From: JASFRI01 sp050115015
GTDB taxonomy: Bacteria > Acidobacteriota > Polarisedimenticolia > CBDVAL01
Length of the DNA: 19,634 bases
Assembly: GCA_050115015.1 (NCBI GenBank)
Contig: JASFRI010000027.1
Coordinates: forward strand, 1 to 19,634
Reading direction: 5' to 3'
The notes beneath the pieces are model-generated. The model saw nothing but the letters and a program-made list of their open reading frames with translations, was not told the origin of the DNA and made no database searches. The stretch's first letter is position 1. Each line of letters begins with the position of its first letter. Made by a program: the position numbers and the translations under genes. Positions 7,038 through 14,540 of the stretch are shown here, in pieces.

Positions 7038-8351
7038 ATGAGGGCGAAGGGAAGCGGCGCGGCGATGGGAGGGATCGTGCTCGTGGCGGCCGTGGGCCTG
7101 GCCGCCGCCGAGGACTGGCCGGGGTGGCGGGGCCAGGATCGGAACGGAAAGTCGCCGGAGACCGGCCTCCTGCAGTCCTGGCCCGAGGGGGGCCCGTCGC
7201 TCGCCTGGAAGGCCACGGGGATCGGGTCCGGCTACTCCAGCGTGTCCGTCGTGGGCGACCGGGTCTACACGATGGGAGATCTCGGAGACGCGCAGTACGC
7301 GCTGGCGCTTCGCCGGGGCGAGGGGGAGATCCTCTGGAAGACGAAGGTCGGCCCCGCCTGGGACGATCGCTACCTGGGGCCGCGCTCCACGCCGACGGTC
7401 GCTGGAGAGCACGTCTACCTCCTGTCGACGGAGGGGGCCCTGTTCTGCCTCGAGGCCGCCACCGGCAAGGTCGGCTGGGTGCGTAACCTGCGCGAGGAGT
7501 TCGGCGGGTTCCTGATGCAGGCCCAGGGCACCACCGACTGGAAGTACAGCGAATCGCCGCTGGTCGACGGCGACCGCGTGATCGTCACCCCGGGCGGGGC
7601 GGATGCGGCGCTCGTGGCCCTGGACCGGATGACCGGCAAGGAGATCTGGCGCGCGAAGATCCCCGCGCTCGGGGAGGCGGGGACCGACGGCGCGGCGTAT
7701 TCCTCGGCGGTGGTCAGCGAGGCCGGGGGCATCCGGCAGTACGTGCAGCTCCTCGGCCGCGGGGCGGTCGGGGTGGCGGCGGACGATGGCCGCTTCCTCT
7801 GGGGGTACAACCGGATCGCCAATGCCATTGCCAACATCCCGACGCCCCTCGTGGACGGGGACCGGGTGTTCGTCTCCACCGGCTACGGCACTGGCGCGGC
7901 GCTCCTCCGGCTCCACCGGGAGGGCGAGGGCATCCGGGCCGAGGAGGTCTACTTCCTGGACGGCGACACGATGCAGAACCACCATGGTGGCCTCATCCTC
8001 CACGAGGGCTACGTGTACACCGGGACCGGCCACAACAAGGGCTTCCCGCTGGCGGTCGAGCTGGATTCCGGGAAGGTCGCCTGGGGCCCGGAGCGGAACG
8101 AGGGGTCGAGCTCCGCCGCCATCGCCTACGCCGACGGCCGGATCTACTTCCGGTACCAGGACGGCCGGATGATCCTGGTGGAAGCCACGCCGGAGGCCTA
8201 CCGGGAACACGGCACCTTCGAGATCCCCGACGTTAAGCGGGAAAGCTGGCCCCACCCCGTGATCGCCGACAAGGAGCTCTACCTGCGGGAGCAGGACACC
8301 CTCTACGTCTACGACCTCCGCGCCGCCCCGGAGACCTCCGCCGGGCGCTGA
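7038..8351 (+). CDS. Exported PQQ-like beta-propeller protein (BamB-type fold)
   Basis: The protein is 437 residues. The ATG at 7038 is set by a strong GGAGGAAGGAGG purine tract just upstream; extending the frame to 6867 would add 57 residues of improbable sequence. A signal peptide (MRAKGSG... VGLAAA, cleaved before EDWPGW) directs it to the periplasm, with no lipobox cysteine. The mature N-terminus shows the pattern W-P-G-W-R-G-x-x-R-N-G-x-S, then ETGLL and YSSVSVVGDRVYTMG. Successive blades follow with the repeat pattern 'W-x-x-x-V ... STPTVAG..VYLLS..G.L.CLEAATGKV.W'. This class is abundant in planctomycetes, acidobacteria and relatives and is annotated as PQQ-binding-like or BamB-like. 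A true PQQ dehydrogenase active site is not evident. The function may be scaffolding or an unidentified enzyme. Confidence 0.8.
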   Translation: MRAKGSGAAMGGIVLVAAVGLAAAEDWPGWRGQDRNGKSPETGLLQSWPEGGPSLAWKATGIGSGYSSVSVVGDRVYTMGDLGDAQYALALRRGEGEILWKTKVGPAWDDRYLGPRSTPTVAGEHVYLLSTEGALFCLEAATGKVGWVRNLREEFGGFLMQAQGTTDWKYSESPLVDGDRVIVTPGGADAALVALDRMTGKEIWRAKIPALGEAGTDGAAYSSAVVSEAGGIRQYVQLLGRGAVGVAADDGRFLWGYNRIANAIANIPTPLVDGDRVFVSTGYGTGAALLRLHREGEGIRAEEVYFLDGDTMQNHHGGLILHEGYVYTGTGHNKGFPLAVELDSGKVAWGPERNEGSSSAAIAYADGRIYFRYQDGRMILVEATPEAYREHGTFEIPDVKRESWPHPVIADKELYLREQDTLYVYDLRAAPETSAGR

Positions 8352-8394
8352 CCCCTGGCGGCCTCCCGCGGAGCAGGAAACCGGCCGCCCCCTC

Positions 8395-8403
8395 TGCTAG
8401 AAT
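8395..8403 (+). promoter_or_regulatory. Extended -10 promoter candidate for the EF-G gene
   Basis: TGCTAGAAT is an extended -10 element (TG-n-TAGAAT) with five of six -10 consensus bases. There is no good -35 seventeen bases upstream, as is common for extended -10 promoters. Transcription would begin near 8410, 88 nt before the start codon. Confidence 0.4.
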
Positions 8404-8497
8404 TCCCCGACTCTTACTGGACAGCCGGGGCGGGAAGGTGCGTACGACGTGCCCCCCTCTCCCGGTGCCCCGGGCCGACGGGCCCCCGAGGAAAGCC

Positions 8498-10579
8498 GTG
8501 ACCGCCGATCTGAAGAACCTCCGCAACATCGGGATCAGCGCCCACATCGACTCCGGAAAGACCACGCTGACCGAGCGCATCCTTTTCTATACACAGAGGA
8601 TACGCAAGATCCACGACGTCAAGGGCAAGGACGGCGTGGGGGCCAAGATGGACTCCATGGAGCTGGAGCGGGAGCGCGGGATCACCATCGCGTCCGCCGC
8701 CACCTACTGCCAGTGGGCGGGGAAGCACATCAACATCATCGATACCCCGGGCCACGTGGACTTCACCATCGAGGTGGAGCGCTCCCTGCGGGTCCTGGAC
8801 GGGGCGGTGCTGGTCCTGTGCGCCGTGGCGGGCGTGCAGTCCCAGTCGATCACCGTGGACCGCCAGATGCGCCGCTACAGGGTGCCCCGACTGGCGTTCG
8901 TCAACAAGTGCGACCGCTCCGGCGCCAACCCCTACCGGGTCGCCGAGGAGCTCAAGGACAAGCTGCACCTGAATGCGGTGTTGATGCAGCTGCCCATCGG
9001 CCTGGAGGCGGACCACGAGGGGGTGGTGGACCTCATCGAGATGAAGGCCGTCTACTTCGACGGGGAGAGCGGGGAGAAGCTGCGCATCGAGGAGATCCCC
9101 GCGACGATGCGGGAGGCTGCGGAGTCGAAGCGCGACGAGCTGATCGACGCCGCATCGATGTTCGACGACGAGCTCATGGAGGCGGCCCTGGAGGGCGTGC
9201 CCACCCCCGAGATGCTCTACCGGGCGATCCGGACGGGGGTGATCCTCAACGAGCTGACGCCGGTCTTCGTGGGCTCGGCCTACAAGAACAAGGGCGTGCA
9301 GCCGCTACTGGACGGGGTGGTGCGTTTCCTCCCGAACCCCACCGAGGTGCAGAACCACGCCCTGGACCTCGAGGACGAGGAGAAGGAGTTCCCCGTCAAC
9401 CCGAGCCCGGACGAGTCGCTCATCTCGCTGGCGTTCAAGCTGGAGGAGGGCCGGTTCGGACAGCTCACCTATCTCCGGATCTACCAGGGGGCGCTGAAGA
9501 AGGGCGACACGATCTACAACAGCCGCATGGGGCGTGAGATCCGCGTCGGGCGGATCGTCCGGATGCATGCCGACGAGATGGAGGAGATCGAGAATGCCAG
9601 CGCCGGCGACATCGTTGCCTTGTTCGGCATCGACTGCGCCTCCGGGGACACCTTCACGATGAACCGCCGGGCCGTTTCCATGACGTCGATCCACGTTCCC
9701 GAGCCGGTCATCCATCTCTCCATCAAGCCGGTGGATCGCAAGGCGGAGGGAAACCTCGCGAAGGCGCTGGCCCGGTTCACCAAGGAGGACCCGACGTTCC
9801 GGACCCGCGTCGACGACGAGTCCAGCGAGACGATCATCTCCGGCATGGGGGAGCTGCACCTGGACGTGTACGTCGAGCGGATGAAACGCGAATACGGCGC
9901 GGAGGTGGAGGTCGGCCAGCCACAGGTGGCCTACCGCGAGGCCATCAGCCAGCGGGCGGACTTCAACTACACCCACAAGAAGCAGACCGGCGGCTCCGGC
10001 CAGTACGGCCGTATCGCCGGCTACGTCGAGCCCTACGAGGGCGGCGATTTCGAGTTCATCGACGAGATCCGGGGCGGCGTCATCGCCCAGGAGTTCATCC
10101 CCGCGGTGGAGAAGGGATTCCGGGCGAGCATGACCAAGGGGAAGCTCATCGGCTTCCCGGTGACGGGCCTGCGCGTCGTCCTGAACGACGGGGCGACCCA
10201 TGCGGTGGACTCCTCGGACAACGCCTTTCAGGCCGCGGCCCGCGGGGCCTTCAACGAGACCTACTTCAAGGCGAGGCCCCAGATCCTGGAGCCGATCATG
10301 AAGGTGTCGGTCGAGGGCCCCGGCGAGTTCCAGGGGGCGTTCGTCCGGACGGTGATGCAGCGTCGCGGCATCATCATCGGAACGAACGAGTCCGAGGGGT
10401 TCGTCCGCGTCGAGGCCGACGTGCCGCTGGCGGAGATGTTCGGCTATTCCACGGACCTGCGCTCCGCGACACAGGGGAAGGCGGAGTACACCATGGAGTT
10501 CTCGAAGTACGCCCCGGTACCGGCGGAGGTCTCGGAGGAGTTGATCAAGAAGTACCAGAAGCCCACGGCCGGCAAGTGA
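8498..10579 (+). CDS. fusA: Translation elongation factor G, mitochondrial-EF-G1/spdEFG1 type
   Basis: The protein is 693 residues from a GTG start preceded by GAGGAAA; an upstream GTG at 8438 lacks proper spacing. EF-G is the GTPase that moves tRNAs and mRNA through the ribosome. The G1 motif reads AHIDSGKTT (residues 15-23), followed by the ERERGITI switch region, DTPGHVDF and NKCD. The later domains II-V are complete, including the domain IV segment GGSGQYGR. The phrase VKGKDGVGAKMDSMELERERGIT, the serine in AHIDSGK, and GIDCASGDTF closely match mitochondrial EF-G1 and the bacterial 'spd' EF-G1 group rather than the canonical AHIDAGKTT proteins. It is not in a str operon (no rpsL, rpsG or tuf beside it), as is usual for this paralog. 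A second EF-G elsewhere in the genome is expected. Confidence 0.95.
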   Translation: MTADLKNLRNIGISAHIDSGKTTLTERILFYTQRIRKIHDVKGKDGVGAKMDSMELERERGITIASAATYCQWAGKHINIIDTPGHVDFTIEVERSLRVLDGAVLVLCAVAGVQSQSITVDRQMRRYRVPRLAFVNKCDRSGANPYRVAEELKDKLHLNAVLMQLPIGLEADHEGVVDLIEMKAVYFDGESGEKLRIEEIPATMREAAESKRDELIDAASMFDDELMEAALEGVPTPEMLYRAIRTGVILNELTPVFVGSAYKNKGVQPLLDGVVRFLPNPTEVQNHALDLEDEEKEFPVNPSPDESLISLAFKLEEGRFGQLTYLRIYQGALKKGDTIYNSRMGREIRVGRIVRMHADEMEEIENASAGDIVALFGIDCASGDTFTMNRRAVSMTSIHVPEPVIHLSIKPVDRKAEGNLAKALARFTKEDPTFRTRVDDESSETIISGMGELHLDVYVERMKREYGAEVEVGQPQVAYREAISQRADFNYTHKKQTGGSGQYGRIAGYVEPYEGGDFEFIDEIRGGVIAQEFIPAVEKGFRASMTKGKLIGFPVTGLRVVLNDGATHAVDSSDNAFQAAARGAFNETYFKARPQILEPIMKVSVEGPGEFQGAFVRTVMQRRGIIIGTNESEGFVRVEADVPLAEMFGYSTDLRSATQGKAEYTMEFSKYAPVPAEVSEELIKKYQKPTAGK

Positions 10580-10613
10580 CGGCACGTCCGAGCGGGGCGA
10601 GGAGGTAGGGAAG

Positions 10614-11318
10614 ATGCAGCCCAAGGAGCTCAACGAGAGGAGCCCGGTACGGGTCCTGGAGGCCTCGATCCACGGGGGCCTCGGTCGCGGCAATGTCGGG
10701 GTCATCCTGGCCAGGCACGGCGTGGGGAAGACCGCCTTTCTCGTGGGTGTGGCCATGGACGACCTCCTGCGGGGCCGGAAGGTCCTGCACGTCTCGCTGG
10801 AGCATTCCAGCGACAAGGTACGGGGGTACTACGACGATATCTTCCAGGACCTGTCCCACGAGCGCGAACTGGAGAACGTCTGGAAGGTCCGGCTGGAGAT
10901 GGAGCGCAACCGCCGGATCCACTGCTACCTGGACGGTTCCTTCAGCGTGGACAAGCTGAAGAGCGCCCTGGCCTTCGGCAGGGAGCACGGCGACTTCCGC
11001 CCGTCGGCGATCGTGATCGACGGCTACGACTTCGAGGAGGCCACGCCGGAGGCGATGCGGGGATTCCGCGAGGCGGCGCGGGAGTGCGAGGCGGAGCTCT
11101 GGATGTCGGCGGTCACCCACCGGGAGTCGGAGACCAACGACCGGGGGATCCCGGAGCCGCTCGTCTCTGTGGAGTCGTACGTGGACGTCATCCTGCAGAT
11201 GGCCCACGACACCCGTGCCGTGCACGTCAGCCTGCTCAAGGACCACGACAACCCGGACGTGTCGGACATGAAGGTGGCCCTGGATCCGACGACGATGCTG
11301 CTGGTCAAGGAGCGGTAA
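10614..11318 (+). CDS. Small RecA/DnaB-superfamily P-loop ATPase of unknown function
   Basis: The protein is 234 residues. The ATG follows GGAGG about ten bases upstream and lies 34 bp after the EF-G stop, so the two are probably co-transcribed. It has a Walker A ARHGVGKT (residues 33-40), a SLEHS segment at 61-65 with E63 in the place of the catalytic glutamate of DnaB/RadA-type proteins, and a Walker B AIVIDGYD with D136. A later VTHRE resembles the sensor region. There is no N-terminal or C-terminal partner domain, so this is a lone ATPase core with no helicase-type DNA-binding extension visible. I do not recognise a specific role. The pairing with EF-G may hint at translation or ribosome-linked work, but that is weak inference from one gene neighbourhood. 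Confidence 0.75.
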   Translation: MQPKELNERSPVRVLEASIHGGLGRGNVGVILARHGVGKTAFLVGVAMDDLLRGRKVLHVSLEHSSDKVRGYYDDIFQDLSHERELENVWKVRLEMERNRRIHCYLDGSFSVDKLKSALAFGREHGDFRPSAIVIDGYDFEEATPEAMRGFREAARECEAELWMSAVTHRESETNDRGIPEPLVSVESYVDVILQMAHDTRAVHVSLLKDHDNPDVSDMKVALDPTTMLLVKER

Positions 11319-11331
11319 TCCGCCGCAGACG

Positions 11332-11685
11332 CTAGCCCCGCTCGATCCAGAACCGTCCGAGGGCGCGCCCGCTCTCCAGCCTCAGGAACCACGTTCCCGG
11401 CCGCGGGAGGGCCGGGATCTCCCATCCCTTGCCCGGATAGGAGCTGCGGTGGCCCTCCGGGTCCGCGAAGCTCCAGGCGAGCTCGCCGTCCCCCAGCGCG
11501 AGACGCACGCGAAGGCTTGCCCCTGCGACCTCCACCGCCGCGTTCAGCGCCATCCGGAACCGTGGCATCCCCCGGCGCTCCACCTCGGGTTCGCTCCCGC
11601 CGGCCACCTCCAGGACCACGGGGACAGCGAGGAGGATCGCCAGCATCGCGACCTTCAATGTCCTCCGGAATGGCGTTGATCCCAT
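11332..11685 (-). CDS. Small exported or membrane-anchored protein of unknown function
   Basis: The protein is 117 residues from an ATG with AGGAG eight bases upstream. A basic start (MGSTPFRRTLK) and a hydrophobic stretch (VAMLAILLAVPVVLEVA) look like a signal peptide or anchor. The remaining 90 or so residues seem beta-rich (FRMALNAAVEVAGASLRVRLALGDGELAWSF). They end in PALPRPGTWFLRLESG, a pattern seen in small beta-sandwich modules. I do not recognise the family. The case for a real gene is strengthened by the ribosome-binding site and by a sigma54 promoter placed correctly just upstream. It ends 13 bp from the convergent ATPase stop. Confidence 0.6.
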   Translation of the reverse strand: MGSTPFRRTLKVAMLAILLAVPVVLEVAGGSEPEVERRGMPRFRMALNAAVEVAGASLRVRLALGDGELAWSFADPEGHRSSYPGKGWEIPALPRPGTWFLRLESGRALGRFWIERG

Positions 11686-11719
11686 CGTCTTGCTCCTCGC
11701 CGGTGTCGCGAAGGCTCAG

Positions 11720-11735
11720 AGCAAGGTCGATGCCA
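11720..11735 (-). promoter_or_regulatory. Sigma54 (RpoN) promoter for the small exported protein
   Basis: On the - strand the sequence TGGCATCGACCTTGCT matches TGGCACG-N4-TTGCW at all invariant positions (GG at -24, GC at -12, correct 10-bp spacing). Two deviations fall at less conserved positions. Transcription would start near 11709, giving a leader of about 24 nt with the AGGAG site. Two inverted repeats upstream (11796-11831) suit an enhancer-binding activator. Confidence 0.6.
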
Positions 11736-11795
11736 GGCCGGAGCGCCTCCAAAGGGCCGCCTCCGGGCCGGAGAGACCGCATCGGGGCGAACACG

Positions 11796-11831
11796 TGTCC
11801 GGCCGTCCCGGACATCTGTCCGCCCCCGGAC
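11796..11831 (-). promoter_or_regulatory. Tandem dyads, candidate enhancer (UAS) for a sigma54 activator
   Basis: The first dyad is TGTCCGG-N5-CCGGACA (11796-11814), perfect over seven-base arms. The second, GTCCG-N4-CGGAC (11818-11831), has perfect five-base arms. Their centres are about 20 bp apart, close to two helical turns. They lie roughly 90-120 bp upstream of the expected start at 11709, the usual place for sites of NtrC-type activators. Confidence 0.45.
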
Positions 11832-11884
11832 GCCGGGAACGGAGGCCTCAATCCCCGGGTTCCAGGTCGTCGGCGGGCTGCGGC

Positions 11885-12367
11885 TCAGTCGGGCCCCGCG
11901 GCTTCCAGGGGAGCGGACCGCGACGGCGGATCGAAGGGGAGCTTGATTCGCCCGTCCAGGAACACGGCGCTGACGGTGCGCAGGTCCGTCCTGGCAAGGT
12001 GATCCAGCAGCATCCGGTTCGCGTCGGCCATCACGGAGCCCAGCACGCACGACGTCCCGTCGCAGCGGGAGACGCCGAAGACGCAGCCGCTGGACTCGAC
12101 GGGCCCCTCGATCGCGGTGAATACCTCCATGAGGGTGATGTTCTCCGGATTCCGGGCCAGCGAGAATCCGCCCTTCGGTCCCCGCACCGACCGCACCAGA
12201 CCGACCTTGGTCAGCCGCTGAAGGACCTTCGAGAGATGTGCCTCGGAGATCCCGAAGCAGGAGGCGATCGCCCGGGTCGAGAGGGAGGTCCCCGGTTCCA
12301 GCGCCAGCAGTGCCATGGCGTGCATCGCCATCGAGGAGGCGTCGGATACTCTCAGGGCACAGGCCAA
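11885..12367 (-). CDS. Rrf2-family transcriptional regulator with three-cysteine Fe-S motif
   Basis: The protein is 160 residues from TTG. Rrf2 proteins normally begin a few residues before an 'R-V-S-x-A' segment, here LRVSDASSMAMHAMALLAL. The winged-helix region follows (STRAIASCFGISEAHLSKVLQRLTKVGLV, then SVRGPKGGFSLAR). C95, C102 and C107 (C-x6-C-x4-C) lie where IscR and NsrR hold their iron-sulfur cluster, so the protein likely senses iron, redox state or NO. An ATG at 12487 would add 40 residues of atypical basic sequence. The TTG is preferred because of its AGGAGG site. The gene is divergent from the Rieske/cyt b/Nap-like operon, and a dyad overlapping that operon's promoter is its probable operator. 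Autoregulation is possible. Confidence 0.85.
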   Translation of the reverse strand: MACALRVSDASSMAMHAMALLALEPGTSLSTRAIASCFGISEAHLSKVLQRLTKVGLVRSVRGPKGGFSLARNPENITLMEVFTAIEGPVESSGCVFGVSRCDGTSCVLGSVMADANRMLLDHLARTDLRTVSAVFLDGRIKLPFDPPSRSAPLEAAGPD

Positions 12368-12373
12368 GTTCTT

Positions 12374-12379
12374 CCTCCT
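12374..12379 (-). promoter_or_regulatory. Ribosome-binding site that fixes a TTG start for the Rrf2 regulator
   Basis: AGGAGG on the - strand lies six bases before the TTG at 12367-12365. It decides the start in favour of this TTG over the ATG 40 codons upstream. The resulting protein has the normal Rrf2 length and N-terminus. Confidence 0.7.
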
Positions 12380-12552
12380 GGTCTGCCGGCGACCCGCCGG
12401 GTGCCGCGCTCCCGTGGCGGTCGGCAGGTTCACGATAGCGCAGTCAGGCCCCACCTGCTCCCGCATCCGCCCATTCCTCCGGGCCACCTGAGTCCTGTAA
12501 GTTCCTCTCCCTCAAGACTTTTTATGCTCATGAGGGTTCCGTGACCCGGTGC

Positions 12553-12580
12553 TTGACTTTTTCACTCATTTCGGTATTAA
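12553..12580 (+). promoter_or_regulatory. Promoter of the GltD-like/Rieske/cyt b/cytochrome c/Nap-like operon
   Basis: TTGACT (12553-12558) and TATTAA (12575-12580) are 16 bp apart. Transcription would start around 12587, only a few bases before the ATG at 12590, so the first gene would be translated from a nearly leaderless mRNA. No Shine-Dalgarno sequence precedes that ATG, which fits. The -10 lies inside the GGTATT-AA-AATACC dyad. Confidence 0.55.
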
Positions 12581-12586
12581 AATACC
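12573..12586. promoter_or_regulatory. Candidate operator: perfect dyad GGTATT-AA-AATACC
   Basis: This 14-bp perfect palindrome spans the -10 of the operon promoter. It sits between the operon and the divergent Rrf2 gene, about 205 bp from the latter's start. Binding there would block RNA polymerase, which is the standard mode of Rrf2-type repressors. Assignment to this Rrf2 protein is inference from position. Confidence 0.5.
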
Positions 12587-12589
12587 ACA

Positions 12590-14524
12590 ATGATGAAAAT
12601 AGCGCCAGCGGCAATCTCCTGGGACCCGGAACCGGGGATGAAGCCCGTCAACCGCCGGTGGCTGGACGCGAACCTGCCGTGCCGCTCCGCCTGCCCCGTC
12701 GGGACCCATGCCGGCGGCTACGTGTCGCTCATCTCCCAGGGGCACTACCGGGAGGCTTACCTCCTGGCCCGCCGTCCGAACCCCTTCGCCTCGATCTGCG
12801 GGCGGATCTGCGCCCATCCCTGCGAGGCCGCCTGCAGGCGGCAGCACGTCGACGAGCCCGTGAGCATACGCGCGCTCAAACGCTTCGTCACCGAGCGATT
12901 CGGCGTGGAGAGCGGGGCCTCCCGGGCGGAGATCCTCCAGGCGGTGGAGCAACCCCGCCCGCGCCTCGCCGACGGCGGGCGTAACGTCGCGGTGGTCGGC
13001 GCGGGTCCCGCCGGAATGGCCTGTGCTCACGACCTCGCGCTGATGGGTCACGAAGTCACCATCTTCGATGCCGCCCCGGTCGCTGGCGGCATGATGCGCC
13101 TCGGCATTCCCGATTACCGGCTTCCCCGGAACCTCATCGAGCAGGAGATCCAGTTCATCCGGGGGCTCGGCGTCACGTTCCGGATGGGGGTCGAGATCGG
13201 CCGCGCCATCTCCTTCGACCAGATCCGGCGGGACCACGACGCCGTCTTCCTGGCACCGGGATGTCGCCGCGGACGGTCCCTGAACCTGGCCGGAATGGAC
13301 CTGGAGGGCACCATCACCGCGGTCGACTTCCTGGTGAACGCGAACCTGGGGCACCCCCTCCCGCTCGGCGCGAACGTCGTCGTCGTCGGCGGCGGGAACG
13401 TCGCCTTCGACGTCGCGCGGACCGCCCGCCGCTTCGGCGGGACCTCCGAGCCCGGTGAGTCGCACCACAACCTGATGCTCGACGCGGCGGTGATGGCCGC
13501 GAAGACCTTCCGTCGCCGCGTCACGATGATCTCCCTCGAGGCCCGCGAGGAGATGCCCGCCGATCTCGAGGAGATCGAGGAAGGCATGCGGGAGGGGATC
13601 TCCCTTCTTCATCGCCGCGGCCCGAAGGCGGTCCTCGGCGAGAACGGCCGCGTGCGCGCCCTCCAGACCATCGACTGCAGCCGCGTCTTCGACCCGGGGG
13701 GACGGTTCGCGCCGGAGTTCGTGGCGGGGAGCGAGAGGGAGGTGCCCTGCGACACCGTCATCTTCGCCGTAGGACAGGTCGCCGACCTGTCCCTCCTCGG
13801 CGACGATCACGGGCTGGAGATCTCTCCCAGGAGCACCGTCGTCGTCGACCGTGAGACGCTGGCGACGTCGAGGGAGGGGGTGTACGCGGGCGGCGATGTA
13901 GCGTTCGGGCCGCGAATCGTCATCGAGGCGGTCGCCGACGGCCGCCGGGCCGCGCGCGCGATCGACACCTTCCTCACGGGACGCCGGGATGCGCCGCCGG
14001 ACCTCGTCCTCCGGCGGTTCGACACCTTCGGCTACGAGCACCCCTTCGCCGTCGGCGACTACGAGCGGCTGCGCCGCGGAGTGGTCCCGATGCTCGAGGT
14101 GGAGCGCCGCGAGGGCGGGGTCGAGGTCGAGGTCGGCTACTCGCCGGGGGAGGCCCGCCGGGAGGGTGCCCGCTGCCTGCGCTGCTGGGTGAACACGATC
14201 TTCGACTCGCGGTCCATGAGCGGCAGCGAGTGCATCCAGTGCGGGGGCTGTGTGGACGTCTGCCCCGAGGACTGCATCGACCTCGTGAGCATCCGGCGTC
14301 TCGGTGCCGAGGAGGGTGGAACGCGCGGCGCCGAGCTGCGGCTCGCGGACGGATCACCGATCCGACTCACGGGCGAACCGGGTGCCGCGCTGCTGAAGGA
14401 CGAGACCGTCTGCATCCGTTGCGGGCTGTGCGCGAGACGCTGCCCGGTGGGGTGCATCACGATGCAGGGCTTCTACCGGCAGGACGAGATGGACCTCTTG
14501 ACGCTGTGCGAGAGCCGGATCTGA
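12590..14524 (+). CDS. GltD-like FAD/NAD(P)-dependent oxidoreductase with C-terminal 2[4Fe-4S] ferredoxin domain
   Basis: The protein is 644 residues. The N-terminal Fer4_20-type helical domain has cysteines 31, 35, 70, 74, 78 and 82 (PCRSACPVGT, ICGRICAHPCEAAC), as in glutamate synthase small subunits. The FAD-binding motif VVGAGPAG (residues 135-142) and the second nucleotide-binding motif VVVVGGGNVAFDVAR follow. GVYAGGDV marks the end of the flavin fold. The C-terminus carries two classical clusters, C548/551/554/558 and C608/611/614/618. No glutamate synthase large subunit is present. Instead, Rieske and cytochrome b genes follow after 16 bp, so the protein is probably the NAD(P)-reactive cytoplasmic arm of that complex. 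An internal ATG at codon 17 is a possible alternative start, also with only a weak ribosome-binding site. Confidence 0.88.
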   Translation: MMKIAPAAISWDPEPGMKPVNRRWLDANLPCRSACPVGTHAGGYVSLISQGHYREAYLLARRPNPFASICGRICAHPCEAACRRQHVDEPVSIRALKRFVTERFGVESGASRAEILQAVEQPRPRLADGGRNVAVVGAGPAGMACAHDLALMGHEVTIFDAAPVAGGMMRLGIPDYRLPRNLIEQEIQFIRGLGVTFRMGVEIGRAISFDQIRRDHDAVFLAPGCRRGRSLNLAGMDLEGTITAVDFLVNANLGHPLPLGANVVVVGGGNVAFDVARTARRFGGTSEPGESHHNLMLDAAVMAAKTFRRRVTMISLEAREEMPADLEEIEEGMREGISLLHRRGPKAVLGENGRVRALQTIDCSRVFDPGGRFAPEFVAGSEREVPCDTVIFAVGQVADLSLLGDDHGLEISPRSTVVVDRETLATSREGVYAGGDVAFGPRIVIEAVADGRRAARAIDTFLTGRRDAPPDLVLRRFDTFGYEHPFAVGDYERLRRGVVPMLEVERREGGVEVEVGYSPGEARREGARCLRCWVNTIFDSRSMSGSECIQCGGCVDVCPEDCIDLVSIRRLGAEEGGTRGAELRLADGSPIRLTGEPGAALLKDETVCIRCGLCARRCPVGCITMQGFYRQDEMDLLTLCESRI

Positions 14525-14540
14525 CGGCGAGGAGGATGTC

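Noticed and set aside
8357..8389. Hairpin GGCGGCC/GGCCGCC after the beta-propeller gene as a terminator
   Set aside because: The loop is 19 nt and no T-run follows, so it does not meet the pattern of an intrinsic terminator.
8438..8497. Upstream GTG start for EF-G
   Set aside because: It would add 20 residues absent from the EF-G family and lacks a properly spaced ribosome-binding site; the GTG at 8498 has GAGGAAA.
9305..10816. A 503-codon open frame on the - strand
   Set aside because: It is antisense to EF-G and has shadow-frame composition.
12566..14041. A 491-codon open frame on the - strand
   Set aside because: It is antisense to the GltD-like gene, whose cofactor motifs establish the coding strand.
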